From: Clostridia bacterium
GTDB taxonomy: Bacteria > Bacillota > Clostridia > Christensenellales > Aristaeellaceae
Direction: 5' to 3'
NCBI GenBank assembly: GCA_017404985.1
Contig: JAFRBK010000011.1
Location: 124,001-188,000 of the forward strand
Length of the DNA stretch: 64,000 bases
Shown: positions 8,074-16,156 of the stretch, piece after piece
Numbering within the stretch: position 1 is the first letter of the stretch
Layout of the letters: every line of letters starts with the position of its first letter
Translations under genes and position numbers: made by a program
Notes under the pieces: model-generated
Seen by the model: only the letters and a program-made list of their open reading frames with translations
What the model was told of the DNA's origin: nothing
The model's database searches: none

Positions 8074-8126
8074 AAAAAACCGCCGAACCTGACAGGGCAT
8101 ACCTACCCCGTCAGAATCCGACGGTT
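8074..8126 (-). terminator. Terminator in the leader of the surface operon
   Basis: On the minus strand AACCGTCG...CTGACGGGG pairs with CCCTGTCAG...CGGCGGTT, followed directly by TTTTTTATT, about 35 bp before the start codon at 8039. A two-part stem with a T run ahead of a coding region is the normal expression platform of transcription-terminating riboswitches and attenuators. Confidence 0.8.
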
Positions 8127-8201
8127 ATCCATCACGAATGTAGTATTCAGTTTCAAGCGCCCCGCAGGACGCAAAAAGGGCGCAGTTATGCTGGCTGGCT
8201 G

Positions 8202-8283
8202 GGCAACAGTCTACCGATCTTCAGCATCGTACGCAAGCCCCTTTCGTGAATTATCCGTTTTTTCGGACAGGAAGCAGTTTACC
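8202..8283 (-). promoter_or_regulatory. Possible GEMM-class (cyclic dinucleotide) riboswitch aptamer
   Basis: On the minus strand GGTAAACTG (8283-8275) can pair with CTGTTGCC (8209-8202), leaving one bulged A, the same geometry as GGCAAACC with GGGUUACC in c-di-GMP-I (GEMM) aptamers. GGTAG immediately precedes the 3' arm as in GEMM, and an internal hairpin TCCG-AAAAAA-CGGA sits where the tetraloop stem belongs. The ACGCAAAGC core is only partly recognisable (ACGAAAG). The downstream terminator and the surface-protein target fit a c-di-GMP switch. The match is by eye and weak. The rest of 8284-8730 contains no gene that I can see. Confidence 0.3.
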
Positions 8284-8730
8284 AAAACGATCCGGCCCAT
8301 GCAATGGAGTTCACACTCTTTTTAGGCTCTTGCATAATTTGGTAACATCTGGGAAACAGCTGGTTATCAATCCTCAACACCTCGGAAAAAAGCTTTCGGG
8401 CCTTCGGCCGGTATGACAGCAGCTAAAGGTCCGGGCTTTCACGGAACAAAAAGGGGTGTCCCCCTTCAGGCTGGTCTCCAAAAATTTTACCCTTTTGTAA
8501 CATCTTGACAGAAGCCCACCGGGTATGGGGTGGCGGGGAGGCTCGAAATTGACCAGATTTCCCATTTTCATCGCCCTGCCCAGGTGCTATTATGGCAGTC
8601 CACTCCCCTTCCCCTGGGCCATCAGCGGGAAGGAAAACTGCTTCCCTGTGGGCCCGGCACCCGGAACGGAACCGCAGGATCCACGTGTTATCCGGCCCAC
8701 CTCCCGACAAGCAAAGGAGTTGAGTTGAAC

Positions 8731-9030
8731 ATGACCTTAACCGCACCGCACGAAAGATCCGCTGTCCACTCTGATGTTGTCGCCCGCCCCGATCACGGGA
8801 CGGGAGAAGAGGAAGACCACCAACGTACTGGGCCATCTGCATCGTCTGGCGTAGCCATTCCTTTCCCATGTTGCCCTAAACATAAGGTTGTCGTGTTTCC
8901 AGGTTCGCACGGATATACATCTATCCAGTGTCCCAGCTGTGGACAATATGTGTTATTCGATTCCGACAACCTGACTGCTAAACCTGGGAAACCCTGCAGA
9001 GGAGCGACAAGCCGCTCCAAACGCAAGTAA
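8731..9030 (+). CDS. Small zinc-ribbon-like protein
   Basis: 99 residues from the ATG with AAAGGAG upstream (the frame is open further left, but without a ribosome site). The C-terminal half has FPCCPKHKVVVFPG and IQCPSCGQYVLFDSD: CPSC plus an upstream CCP suggest a small zinc ribbon. The end is basic (RSKRK), which would suit nucleic-acid binding. The N-terminal 40 residues are low in structure. No family recognised. A strong terminator follows. Confidence 0.6.
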   Translation: MTLTAPHERSAVHSDVVARPDHGTGEEEDHQRTGPSASSGVAIPFPCCPKHKVVVFPGSHGYTSIQCPSCGQYVLFDSDNLTAKPGKPCRGATSRSKRK

Positions 9031-9088
9031 TAGAATAGAAAGCATACCATCCGAGCCGATTAGGGGTCCGAAGTAGACCACCGCCTGT

Positions 9089-9151
9089 GCCGGAGTATGA
9101 CGTTGAAAGCCGATCAATCGGCTCAAATCGTTATGCTCCGGCTTTCTTTTT
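9089..9151 (+). terminator. Intrinsic terminator after the zinc-ribbon gene
   Basis: GCCGGAGTATGACG (9089-9102) pairs with CGTTATGCTCCGGC (9129-9142), with an inner GAGCCGAT-type stem and then TTTCTTTTT. Very stable. Confidence 0.88.
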
Positions 9152-9329
9152 CCGCATTTCTTTCACGGATGAGACATGGCGGGTCACCAACATTCTTCGG
9201 GGAAGGGGGTGAGCCTGGATGGGAGCGAAGGAAACCAATAACCCAACAGCCCGGGAAATTGGGTTGCGGAGGGAGAAATGCAGGGACGGTCTTTTTAGTT
9301 TCACCAATGACAACAGCACCATCCATTCA

Positions 9330-9369
9330 AAAAGCCTCAGAACCAGAATCAGCCGGCTCTGAGGCTTTT
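9330..9369. terminator. Bidirectional terminator, probably for the bacteriocin-like gene
   Basis: AAAGCCTCAGA (9331-9341) pairs with TCTGAGGCTTT (9358-9368); T runs follow on both strands. It lies 57 bp after the end of the minus-strand gene 9427-9639. Confidence 0.85.
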
Positions 9370-9426
9370 CTCAATCCATATTCACTTTTCCTGCGCTTGC
9401 AGGAAGCGGAGCGCTCCTTGCGGTGA

Positions 9427-9639
9427 TTACATAAAGCTGACGCATGCGCCGAGCCCGGTGCCGACCGCGCCGCCGATCAGCGCACCCTGCCAGCCCCCGA
9501 GTATTGCACCGCATCCTCCGCCAATGACAGTGCCGCTCAATATGCAGGTGAGTCCGTCTTTCAGTTTCCAGCCGCCGTTGATTATTTCCATATCCTTCAG
9601 GTTCAGTTCTTTCATGTTCGTATTCATATTGGTATCCAT
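9427..9639 (-). CDS. Bacteriocin-like peptide with double-glycine leader
   Basis: 70 residues. The leader carries the pattern MKELNLKDMEIINGG (about residues 9-23), the classic LxxxELxxIxGG signal cut after Gly-Gly by C39-peptidase ABC exporters. The mature part is about 47 residues, Gly-rich and hydrophobic, with repeated small-residue motifs such as GTVIGGGCGAILGG and GGAVGTGLGA, as in two-peptide or Blp-type class II bacteriocins. It has three Cys residues. AAGGAGGG precedes the ATG. No C39 exporter or immunity gene is present in this window. It could also be a signalling peptide. Confidence 0.82.
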   Translation of the reverse strand: MDTNMNTNMKELNLKDMEIINGGWKLKDGLTCILSGTVIGGGCGAILGGWQGALIGGAVGTGLGACVSFM

Positions 9640-9814
9640 TCGTTTTCCCTCCTTGCGCTGTGCGCTTCCTTTTTTTGTTTCTTTCGGTTTATTTCTTTCA
9701 GCTATTTTTCTTTCAGGATCCTTTCACCTGTATATACGCAGCAGCGGAGCGGGGTGGCAGCAAAAATGTGACCGATCGTTCTCTTTTTTTACATATTTTT
9801 GCCGGCCGTGAAAC

Positions 9815-9854
9815 TTCAAGGTTCAATGGCTATTTCCTATGTGAGAAGTCTGAG
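9815..9854. repeat. Dispersed 40-bp repeat, copy 2
   Basis: Second copy of the repeat at 2049-2088, beginning TTCAAGGTTCAATGGCTATT and ending GAGAAGTCTGAG. It lies in the 338-bp gap between the bacteriocin-like gene and the DUF308 gene, a gap with no other feature I can support. Confidence 0.7.
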
Positions 9855-9977
9855 TAAAAACGCTGTAACTTTCACTGTTTTGCTCAACTCTAAGCTCTAA
9901 CCTCTAACCTCCCGGCAGGATTTCCCCATCCCTCCGCCGAAATAATATAGATATAAATCAACGCGGAGGTGTGTCCG

Positions 9978-10865
9978 TTGAAAAAGCCGAATAATCCCAC
10001 CCCAAACGAAAGCAAACCCAACTCCCTGAATATCAAGTCCCTCCTAATGCCGCTCCTGTTCTGCCTGATCTGCGGCGTACTGCTGATTGTCCTGAAGGAA
10101 ACCGCACTGCGGATCACGGCCATGGTGCTCGCCGCCCTGCTGCTCGGCTGGGGCGGGTGGTCGATTTTCAAGTATTTCCGTTCCGACCTCATGACCCGGA
10201 TCACCGAGTCCCACCTGGCCGTCGGCCTGGTGCTGCTGGTCACCGGCGGCATGCTTCTCTTCTCCCCGGATTTCCTGAATGATTTCCTGCCGTATGTCTG
10301 GGGGCTGGCCGTGCTCTTCGGTTCCTTCCTGAAGGTCCAGTACGCTTTTGACGAGCGGTCCGTGAAGGTGAAAAACTGGTGGGTCATGCTGATCTTTGCC
10401 GCCGCCTCCCTGGTGTTCGGCATTCTTTCCCTGCTGCGCCCCGAATTCTTCGGGAATAACATGGAGGTCGTCGTCGGCATCTTCCTGCTGGTGGAAGCCG
10501 TACTGGATTCTGTGGTATTCTTCCTGCTGAACAAGGCCATGAAGGAATTCGCGCCGAAGGCCACCGTCCCGATTCCCACAGCCCCTGCCGCGGCTCCTGT
10601 AGCTGCCCCGGCGCCTGACCCTGCCGCTCCGGCCGCGCCGGCGCCCGCTCCCGTTGCTCCTGCCGCGCCGGCTCCTGCCCCCGCTGCTCCCGCTGCACCG
10701 ACACCCGCTCCCGCCGCGCCGGCTGCGCCTGAAGCACCCGCCCCGGCCCCGGCGACCCCGACGATGCCCATCACCCCGTCGCCCGAACCCACCCCGGTTC
10801 CTGTCCCGGTATGGGAAAAGCCGGCCGCCCCGGAACCCCCCGCCGTCCCTGACAAAGAGGCATAA
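9978..10865 (+). CDS. DUF308-like membrane protein with long Pro/Ala tail
   Basis: 295 residues from TTG 9978. GTG 9969 overlaps the GGAGG at 9965-9969 and so cannot be the start, while TTG lies 8 bp after it. Residues about 20-195 form five to six membrane helices arranged in the repeated hairpins of the DUF308/HdeD family (for instance AVGLVLLVTGGMLLF). Residues about 200-295 are an extended Ala-Pro tail built from APAAPAP-type units, likely an unstructured spacer into the cytoplasm or wall. A Sir2 gene follows after 18 bp. Function unknown; HdeD relatives are linked to acid stress in enterics, which need not apply here. Confidence 0.8.
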   Translation: MKKPNNPTPNESKPNSLNIKSLLMPLLFCLICGVLLIVLKETALRITAMVLAALLLGWGGWSIFKYFRSDLMTRITESHLAVGLVLLVTGGMLLFSPDFLNDFLPYVWGLAVLFGSFLKVQYAFDERSVKVKNWWVMLIFAAASLVFGILSLLRPEFFGNNMEVVVGIFLLVEAVLDSVVFFLLNKAMKEFAPKATVPIPTAPAAAPVAAPAPDPAAPAAPAPAPVAPAAPAPAPAAPAAPTPAPAAPAAPEAPAPAPATPTMPITPSPEPTPVPVPVWEKPAAPEPPAVPDKEA

Positions 10866-10883
10866 GCAAGAGGAGGAACTGTC

Positions 10884-11600
10884 ATGGCATATGAAGAACT
10901 GGCAGCCATGGTCGCCGAAGCGAAAAACATCGTTTTCTTCGGCGGCGCCGGCGTATCCACGGAAAGCGGCATCCCCGATTTCCGCAGCACCGACGGGCTG
11001 TATAACCAGAAATATGATTATCCCCCGGAACAGATCCTGTCCCACACCTTCTTCACCAGACGCCCGGAGGAGTTTTTCCGCTTTTACCGGGACAAGATGC
11101 TCCCCCTGGACGCTAAGCCCAATGCCGCCCACCTGAAGCTGGCCCAGTGGGAACAAGAAGGGAAAATGGCCGGCATCGTCACCCAGAATATCGACGGGCT
11201 CCATCAGGCCGCCGGCAGCAAAAAGGTCTTCGAGCTTCACGGCAGCATCCACCGGAACTACTGCATGAAGTGCGGCCGCTTTTATCCCCCGGAATATATC
11301 CGGGATTCGAAGGACCCCGTCCCGCACTGCGAATGCGGCGGAAAGGTCAAGCCCGATGTGGTGCTCTATGAGGAAGGCCTGGACGACGCCGTCGTTTCCG
11401 GCGCCATCCACGCAATCTCCAAAGCCGACCTGATGATCGTCGCGGGCACCAGCCTCACCGTCTACCCCGCCGCCGGCCTCGTCCGCTATTTCCGCGGCAA
11501 GCACCTGGTCCTGATCAACCGCGACCCCACTCCCATGGACGGGCAATGTGACCTCGTCATCCACGACAAAGTGGGCCAGGTTCTCGCCACGCTTCCCTGA
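10884..11600 (+). CDS. cobB: NAD-dependent protein deacylase, Sir2 family
   Basis: 238 residues, full family length. It removes acyl groups from lysines using NAD+. The NAD site GAGVSTESGIPDFR (residues 21-34), TQNIDGLH (about 100-107), the catalytic His119 in ELHGS and a zinc knuckle with Cys127, Cys130, Cys149 and Cys151 are all present, as is the late GTSLTVYPA motif. GAGGAGG is well spaced from the ATG. It lies 18 bp after the DUF308 gene, so both are likely co-transcribed up to the terminator at 11605. Acyl preference is not readable. Confidence 0.95.
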   Translation: MAYEELAAMVAEAKNIVFFGGAGVSTESGIPDFRSTDGLYNQKYDYPPEQILSHTFFTRRPEEFFRFYRDKMLPLDAKPNAAHLKLAQWEQEGKMAGIVTQNIDGLHQAAGSKKVFELHGSIHRNYCMKCGRFYPPEYIRDSKDPVPHCECGGKVKPDVVLYEEGLDDAVVSGAIHAISKADLMIVAGTSLTVYPAAGLVRYFRGKHLVLINRDPTPMDGQCDLVIHDKVGQVLATLP

Positions 11601-11604
11601 TGAA

Positions 11605-11655
11605 CGCCAAACGAAAGGCCGTCCCTGAAACAGTGGGACGGCCTTTCATTTGGCG
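11605..11655 (+). terminator. Intrinsic terminator after cobB
   Basis: CGCCAAACGAAAGGCCGTCC pairs with GGACGGCC-TTTCATTTGGCG around a short loop; the inner half is followed by TTTC. The loop region shares GGCCGTCCC with the CCGAAACG repeats. Confidence 0.75.
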
Positions 11656-11733
11656 TGGATTATTCCTATATTTACTGCTCCTATGCGTTCCGGTTTTCCA
11701 CTCAAGTATGCAGATCGATAAACTCTGGACAAA

Positions 11734-11765
11734 CCGAAACGAAAAAGACCGTCCCGCCGTTTCGG
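11734..11765. repeat. CCGAAACG hairpin repeat, copy 4 (terminator of the cystatin-like gene)
   Basis: CCGAAACG (11734-11741) pairs with CGTTTCGG (11758-11765). It lies 3 bp from the end of the minus-strand gene at 11769 and, read on that strand, has a T-rich flank, so it is its probable terminator. Confidence 0.75.
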
Positions 11766-11768
11766 TTT

Positions 11769-12416
11769 TCAGATACCTAAAGCCAAATCGGCAATATTCA
11801 GAATGGATGCGTTTCCTTTCAGATCCACGTATACATAGACGATAACCCATTTCGTTCCCTGGTTGATTTCGCTGGCCTTGCTCAGGACTGCGTAGTTCGT
11901 TCCGGCCACAACCTGTGTGCTAAGCAGGCTCACCGGCGTATAGGCGACCGTGATCGTCCCCGTCTGGTAGCTGTCCATTGCCTGGAAGAACCAGTTGTTG
12001 AGGTCTTCGGTGATGGCCTGATCCTCCGCAACCGCCCATCCGCCGGCCAGATTGCCGTTTCCTGCCGCTCCCCTTTCCGGCTCGATGGGCAGCGTCATCT
12101 TAATCGTTGCTTCACTATACTCCCCGGTAAACTCGCGGGTTTCCTCATTCCACTGCAGCGTCAGCACAGCCGCATCCGCTGTCAACACCAGCGTTTTTCC
12201 GTCAAAGGTCCAGGTTCCTTTCAACTTATCGGCCTCATCAATGATTTCAAACGTGCCGTCCTCATAGATGAAAACGTTCTGCTCCGCAAAAACGACGTCC
12301 CCCAGCATGTATTGCAGCAGCCAGTCGCTGATCAGGAAATTACTCTGTTCCGCCTGGGCGCAGACCAGAGAGAGAGACAGTACCAGCGCCAGAAGAAGCG
12401 CGCACAGTTTACGCAT
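11769..12416 (-). CDS. Secreted protein with a cystatin-like domain
   Basis: 215 residues with a signal peptide (1-22, ending VCAQAE). Residues about 60-112 resemble lipocalin-like strands (GTWTFDGKTLVLTAD). Residues about 130-215 resemble a cystatin fold: an amphipathic helix, TGTITVAYTPVSLLST, then QVVAGTNYAVL, which contains the QxVxG papain-inhibitor loop, then WVIVYVYVDLKGNASI. Cystatins block C1 cysteine peptidases; whether this one does is inference. No ribosome site is striking upstream. Neighbours are other secreted peptides. Confidence 0.72.
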   Translation of the reverse strand: MRKLCALLLALVLSLSLVCAQAEQSNFLISDWLLQYMLGDVVFAEQNVFIYEDGTFEIIDEADKLKGTWTFDGKTLVLTADAAVLTLQWNEETREFTGEYSEATIKMTLPIEPERGAAGNGNLAGGWAVAEDQAITEDLNNWFFQAMDSYQTGTITVAYTPVSLLSTQVVAGTNYAVLSKASEINQGTKWVIVYVYVDLKGNASILNIADLALGI

Positions 12417-12524
12417 GAAAATCCCATCCTTTCATCTGTTTCATTGGTTTTGCGCGCCGGCCGCACAGCCGGCGCGTTCAAATGGTTCTGTGTGTCGGCT
12501 GTACAGTCGGCTCGTTCGAATGGT

Positions 12525-12815
12525 TTACCGGGGAAGCCCTACGATGGACGCGGCCACCCAGCCGTTCCGCTCCACGCCGTCCTTTATGTAATTGATCTCC
12601 ACAAAATTGCGGCGGGAAACCGGGTCAAACACCACCTGGTCGGTCACTGTATCGACCTGATAACCGGTCGGCAGATGGTCAATCCATCCGGCTGAAGTGG
12701 ATGCGCCGTTCCGGATCGCGGCATCCTTGCCGGCAATGCCGGTATTGATATACCGTATCACACCGCCGGTGACCTGCCCCATCTGTTCAGGGCTGAGTTC
12801 GTACATTTTGTCCAT
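12525..12815 (-). CDS. Double-glycine leader peptide fused to an SH3-like domain
   Basis: 96 residues from ATG 12815, preceded by AAAGGAGG; the frame is open further upstream but without a ribosome site. The N-terminus MYELSPEQMGQVTGG has the LSxEQxxxVxGG shape of a double-glycine secretion leader. The remaining about 75 residues look like a small beta-barrel of the bacterial SH3 type, with VEINYIKDGVERNGWVAAS as the last strands. Such leaders normally mark bacteriocins or pheromones exported by C39 ABC transporters; a wall-binding SH3 cargo is unusual. It is transcribed the same way as the cystatin-like gene downstream. Confidence 0.65.
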   Translation of the reverse strand: MDKMYELSPEQMGQVTGGVIRYINTGIAGKDAAIRNGASTSAGWIDHLPTGYQVDTVTDQVVFDPVSRRNFVEINYIKDGVERNGWVAASIVGLPR

Positions 12816-12965
12816 GGTTTTTTCCTCCTTTCTGAGAGAAGCCTTTTCCAAAGGAAGCAACTCTCGTTTTCAAAACCAAGCCCGGGTTATTTCCTGTTTT
12901 GGCTCTGTTTTTCATTCATGGAAAAGGGGTTCCGCATATCTGTTCCCTTCTTTGCAGAGTTTTTT

Positions 12966-14879
12966 TTATATCTGGTTTGCCGCCGGTACCACATAATTCA
13001 TCTCATCAAAATGGAAGGATTTTCCGCTGAAAACCATCCCTGTAATGGTTGCCGAGGGCATGTTTTCGGGCTGATCCCCGTAAACCTGTCCCTGTTTCAG
13101 TTCCTCCGCGAAGGAAACCAGATACTCAAAATCCCCGTTGACCATGCAGACATGAATTCCGCTTTCATCACTGTGGTAGCCGTTGTATTCCCAGCCGGCA
13201 TCCAGCAGGTCCTGGCCGGTTTTGCCGATCCACCGGTCCAGCTCCTCCTGCGGCAGAGCCAGAGTCCGCAGGTCGATCACCTGATCGATCACGCAGGGAG
13301 CGAGCACCGCCAGCTGTTTGGCTTCCCAATCTTCCTCAAAGATATCCACATCCAGGATCTGCCGGAACTGTTCTTCCGACAAAGGCGCCGAAACAAACCA
13401 GGTTGTTCCGCCATATTCGAAAACCGCATAATACCGGTCCGCCCCGACGGTTCCGCGCTCCATTCCGCCTGTTTCCAGTGCGAACACGTCTCCCAGTGTC
13501 TTCCAGGCGGAAGGATCCGCCACTTCCTTCGGTTCTTCCTGCTCCGTTTTTTCAGGAACCTGCTTCGGATCCTGCTGCGGAACCAGCCACCCGGCCAACA
13601 GGCCCGCAAGTTCCGGAGAATACCGGGCGATCCTGAGTATCAGGGAGCTGAGGCCGTTCATCACAGTCTCCGAAACCTGCCCGCTGAAGATTTCCGCCAG
13701 GTCCAGAACCTTTTTGCCTTCGGTGTCCACGGAAACGGTTCGTGTCCCTTCCTCTGTCTGCATGTACGATACAGTGAACAGCGGGTTTTCCGTATTCATG
13801 AAATAGAAATCCCCGCGGTACATCGCCATGCCTCCCCGCTCCTTGACAATATCAAGGATGAAAGGCTTTTCTCCCACGTCCACCTCCATGCGCAGCCCGA
13901 GGTCCGACGTGGCGACACTGGCCCTGATTCCCTGGTCATGGTTCGAGAAATTCACCGTAAGGGTTTCCGCATCCTTGCGGAGCATGGAATACTCAAAGGA
14001 AGGGCCTTCCTTGCCCGCGTATTCCGCCCGCCCAACCACGTACATCGCAGGGCTTCCGTCGCTGTTGCTGTAAACTTCCGCTGTCACGTCATCCGGGAAA
14101 TGATTTGCAAACTGGTCCAGAACGATCTTCAGCTGTTCAACGCCGAACAGGCCCCTGCTCATCTTTTCCATCGGCTGAAGGGAGGAAACAATGGATTCAT
14201 CCCTGAACATTTCCGCCGTCATGGTTTTGAATGTGTCCCGGATCAGAGGAATATCCACCTTGACCGGAACCATCGTATCAAACGTCGTTCCGTCGAATGA
14301 GTATTCTCCCCGAACCGGTTCCCCGGGGGTGGCAGCGACGGTGCAGACCTTGATAAAATTGGTGAGATAGGTTTGCATCGTCACGGGCATGATGCTCATC
14401 GTGCCCTCGCCCTCCGCGGCTCCGGCACCGGCTCCGGCCGCCAGGATGCCGCCAAATGTTCCGGGCAGCATGCTGAAAAGCAAATTCAGCATTTCCGTGT
14501 CCGCTTTCACGGCAAAATTCGGAAACAGCGTGGTGACGGCCGTCAGGGTCCGGCCTTCCGTTTTCCAGGCCAGGGAAATCGTCTTGCCTTCATTCAGTTC
14601 CAGGTCTACCTGCGCCCCGTCCTCCGCGGTGATGGCCCTCACACCCAGCACGGAAAAACCGCCCAGCATGGGGTCGATCACTTTCTGCAGTCCGGCGGGA
14701 ACGCCAAGTTCGGCCAAAGTCTCTTTTACGGCTTCCTGATTCAGGGAAAAGCGGACCTCCACAGTATCCGCGGACGCGACGGAGCAGGTCAAAGCCAGCA
14801 TCAACACCAGCATCCACGCGATCCATTTTCTCATTCTCAGTTTGCTTATTCTCAGTTTGCTCATTTTCGGGTTGCCCAT
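12966..14879 (-). CDS. Large secreted protein of unknown function
   Basis: 637 residues. After a positively charged start with a duplicated SKLR unit there is a clear signal helix (about residues 19-36, ending SVASAD). GGAGG 9 bp upstream supports ATG 14879. The mature protein is mixed alpha/beta; about residues 415-470 form an acidic, Pro/Glu-rich linker, followed by a compact C-terminal domain (about 480-637) with GDFEYLVSFAEELKQGQ. No catalytic signature recognised. It may be a wall-exposed or sensor protein; no partner in the window explains it. Confidence 0.7.
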   Translation of the reverse strand: MGNPKMSKLRISKLRMRKWIAWMLVLMLALTCSVASADTVEVRFSLNQEAVKETLAELGVPAGLQKVIDPMLGGFSVLGVRAITAEDGAQVDLELNEGKTISLAWKTEGRTLTAVTTLFPNFAVKADTEMLNLLFSMLPGTFGGILAAGAGAGAAEGEGTMSIMPVTMQTYLTNFIKVCTVAATPGEPVRGEYSFDGTTFDTMVPVKVDIPLIRDTFKTMTAEMFRDESIVSSLQPMEKMSRGLFGVEQLKIVLDQFANHFPDDVTAEVYSNSDGSPAMYVVGRAEYAGKEGPSFEYSMLRKDAETLTVNFSNHDQGIRASVATSDLGLRMEVDVGEKPFILDIVKERGGMAMYRGDFYFMNTENPLFTVSYMQTEEGTRTVSVDTEGKKVLDLAEIFSGQVSETVMNGLSSLILRIARYSPELAGLLAGWLVPQQDPKQVPEKTEQEEPKEVADPSAWKTLGDVFALETGGMERGTVGADRYYAVFEYGGTTWFVSAPLSEEQFRQILDVDIFEEDWEAKQLAVLAPCVIDQVIDLRTLALPQEELDRWIGKTGQDLLDAGWEYNGYHSDESGIHVCMVNGDFEYLVSFAEELKQGQVYGDQPENMPSATITGMVFSGKSFHFDEMNYVVPAANQI

Positions 14880-15146
14880 TGTCAGCCACCTCCGATTTTC
14901 TCTTTCTGATTATTATATACGAAAAAACGGCCCGTAAGGCTACACTTTCGGTACGAACGGTCGTTTTTCAAGGCCGAACGGTTCTTTTTTGCCGCTGTCA
15001 CCGTCATTTTGTCCCGCTTAACCATCAATGCCAACCGCCTGTGCAAAAAATGATTGCCTTTTCTCCGATTTCCCGGTAATATAATTAGATTATATTTCGA
15101 ATCCGAAACTGAAAGCGGAGTGATCGTATGGCTGGGAGGAAACAGC

Positions 15147-15641
15147 ATGAGCAAATCTGTTGATATTCAGGTCCGGATTGATCCTGCCTGCCCGGAGCCT
15201 GTGGTCGTCATCCATACAGCCAGCAAGTCCCAAGATGTGGAGAACATCGTCCATGCGATTGAAAACTGTATGGACAGCGAATATCCCCTGATTATCGGGC
15301 AGCGCGGCGCATCGGTGGAGCTGCTGAGCCAGCGCGACGTGGTCCGGGTTTATTCCGAAGCACGGCATGTCCGGATCAGCACCGTAAATGGGTTGTATGA
15401 TTCCAACAAATCCCTTTCCTGGCTGGAAATGCAGCTGAATCCGGATCGGTTTATCCGCATCAGCCGCTACGAAATCGTCAACATCCGGAAAATCGCCCGG
15501 TTTGACTTCAGCATGGCGGGCACCATCCAGATCGTGCTTGATGACGGATGCGTCACCTGGGCTGCCCGCCGGTATGTCCGCGCCATTCAGCAGGTGCTGA
15601 AAAACCTGGAGGGGAAAAAGGAGGATGATCGCGATGTATAA
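15147..15641 (+). CDS. LytTR-family DNA-binding response regulator
   Basis: 164 residues. ATG 15147 has GGGAGGA just upstream; the longer open frame has none. Residues about 60-160 form a LytTR domain: LSQRDVVRVYSEARHVRIST, a middle with SLSWLEMQLNPDRFIRISR, then EIVNIRKIARFDF and WAARRYVRAIQQVLK. There is no receiver domain, as usual for stand-alone LytTR regulators that pair with DUF3021 membrane proteins. The DUF3021 gene starts inside its last codons. These pairs usually autoregulate; the upstream gap contains a TATAAT at 15080-15085. Confidence 0.9.
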   Translation: MSKSVDIQVRIDPACPEPVVVIHTASKSQDVENIVHAIENCMDSEYPLIIGQRGASVELLSQRDVVRVYSEARHVRISTVNGLYDSNKSLSWLEMQLNPDRFIRISRYEIVNIRKIARFDFSMAGTIQIVLDDGCVTWAARRYVRAIQQVLKNLEGKKEDDRDV

Positions 15642-16047
15642 GAAGGCAATGCTGCTCAGCCTCCTCGGGTTTGCGGCCGGCTGCCTCATCGGCCTGGCCT
15701 TTCATCTGCAAGATGAAAACTTCTCCCTTTCGGAAGCGCTTCCGAATATCCTTCTGGGCGGAATTCCCGGTGCAATCGCGATGGGTACCACGGTGGTGTA
15801 TGATATCGAAAAATGGAGTCTCTTCCGGGCAACGGCAACCCATTTTCTGATTGCCATCGGCGTTATCCTGCTCGGGTGTTTTGTGCTGCACTGGTTTAAA
15901 CCCTGGAGCAGGGCCTTCTGGCTGCTGCTGGCCTTTGAGCTGGCCGCCTATGTTATCATCTGGCTGTTCTGCTATTTCTCCTACAGGAAAAAGATCCGGC
16001 AGATGAATGAAGAGCTGAAAAAGTATAAGTCTGCCCAGCATGAATAG
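15634..16047 (+). CDS. DUF3021 membrane protein, partner of the LytTR regulator
   Basis: 137 residues with four membrane helices: about 6-24, 35-55, 67-87 and 95-118. The charged C-terminus (KKIRQMNEELKKYK) is a short coiled coil. ATG 15634 is preferred over 15625 because the GGAGG abuts the latter. It overlaps the LytTR gene by 8 bp, the standard order for this pair, in which the membrane protein is thought to restrain or sense for the regulator. Confidence 0.88.
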   Translation: MYKKAMLLSLLGFAAGCLIGLAFHLQDENFSLSEALPNILLGGIPGAIAMGTTVVYDIEKWSLFRATATHFLIAIGVILLGCFVLHWFKPWSRAFWLLLAFELAAYVIIWLFCYFSYRKKIRQMNEELKKYKSAQHE

Positions 16048-16156
16048 TTTTTCCGGTATAAAACGGGCCTGCTCCGATTCATCCCTGGGAGGCGAAAAAC
16101 ATGCCTGCGAAAGTCTTCAGCGGCGATCCGAGTATAAGTATCAGGAGGGATTTTTC

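Noticed and set aside
10044-11564. A minus-strand open frame of 506 codons with Gly/Arg repeats
   Set aside because: Antisense to the DUF308 and cobB genes; the repeats are the complement of the Pro/Ala tail codons.
12918-14300. A plus-strand open frame of 460 codons
   Set aside because: Antisense to the 637-residue secreted protein, which has a signal peptide and ribosome site.
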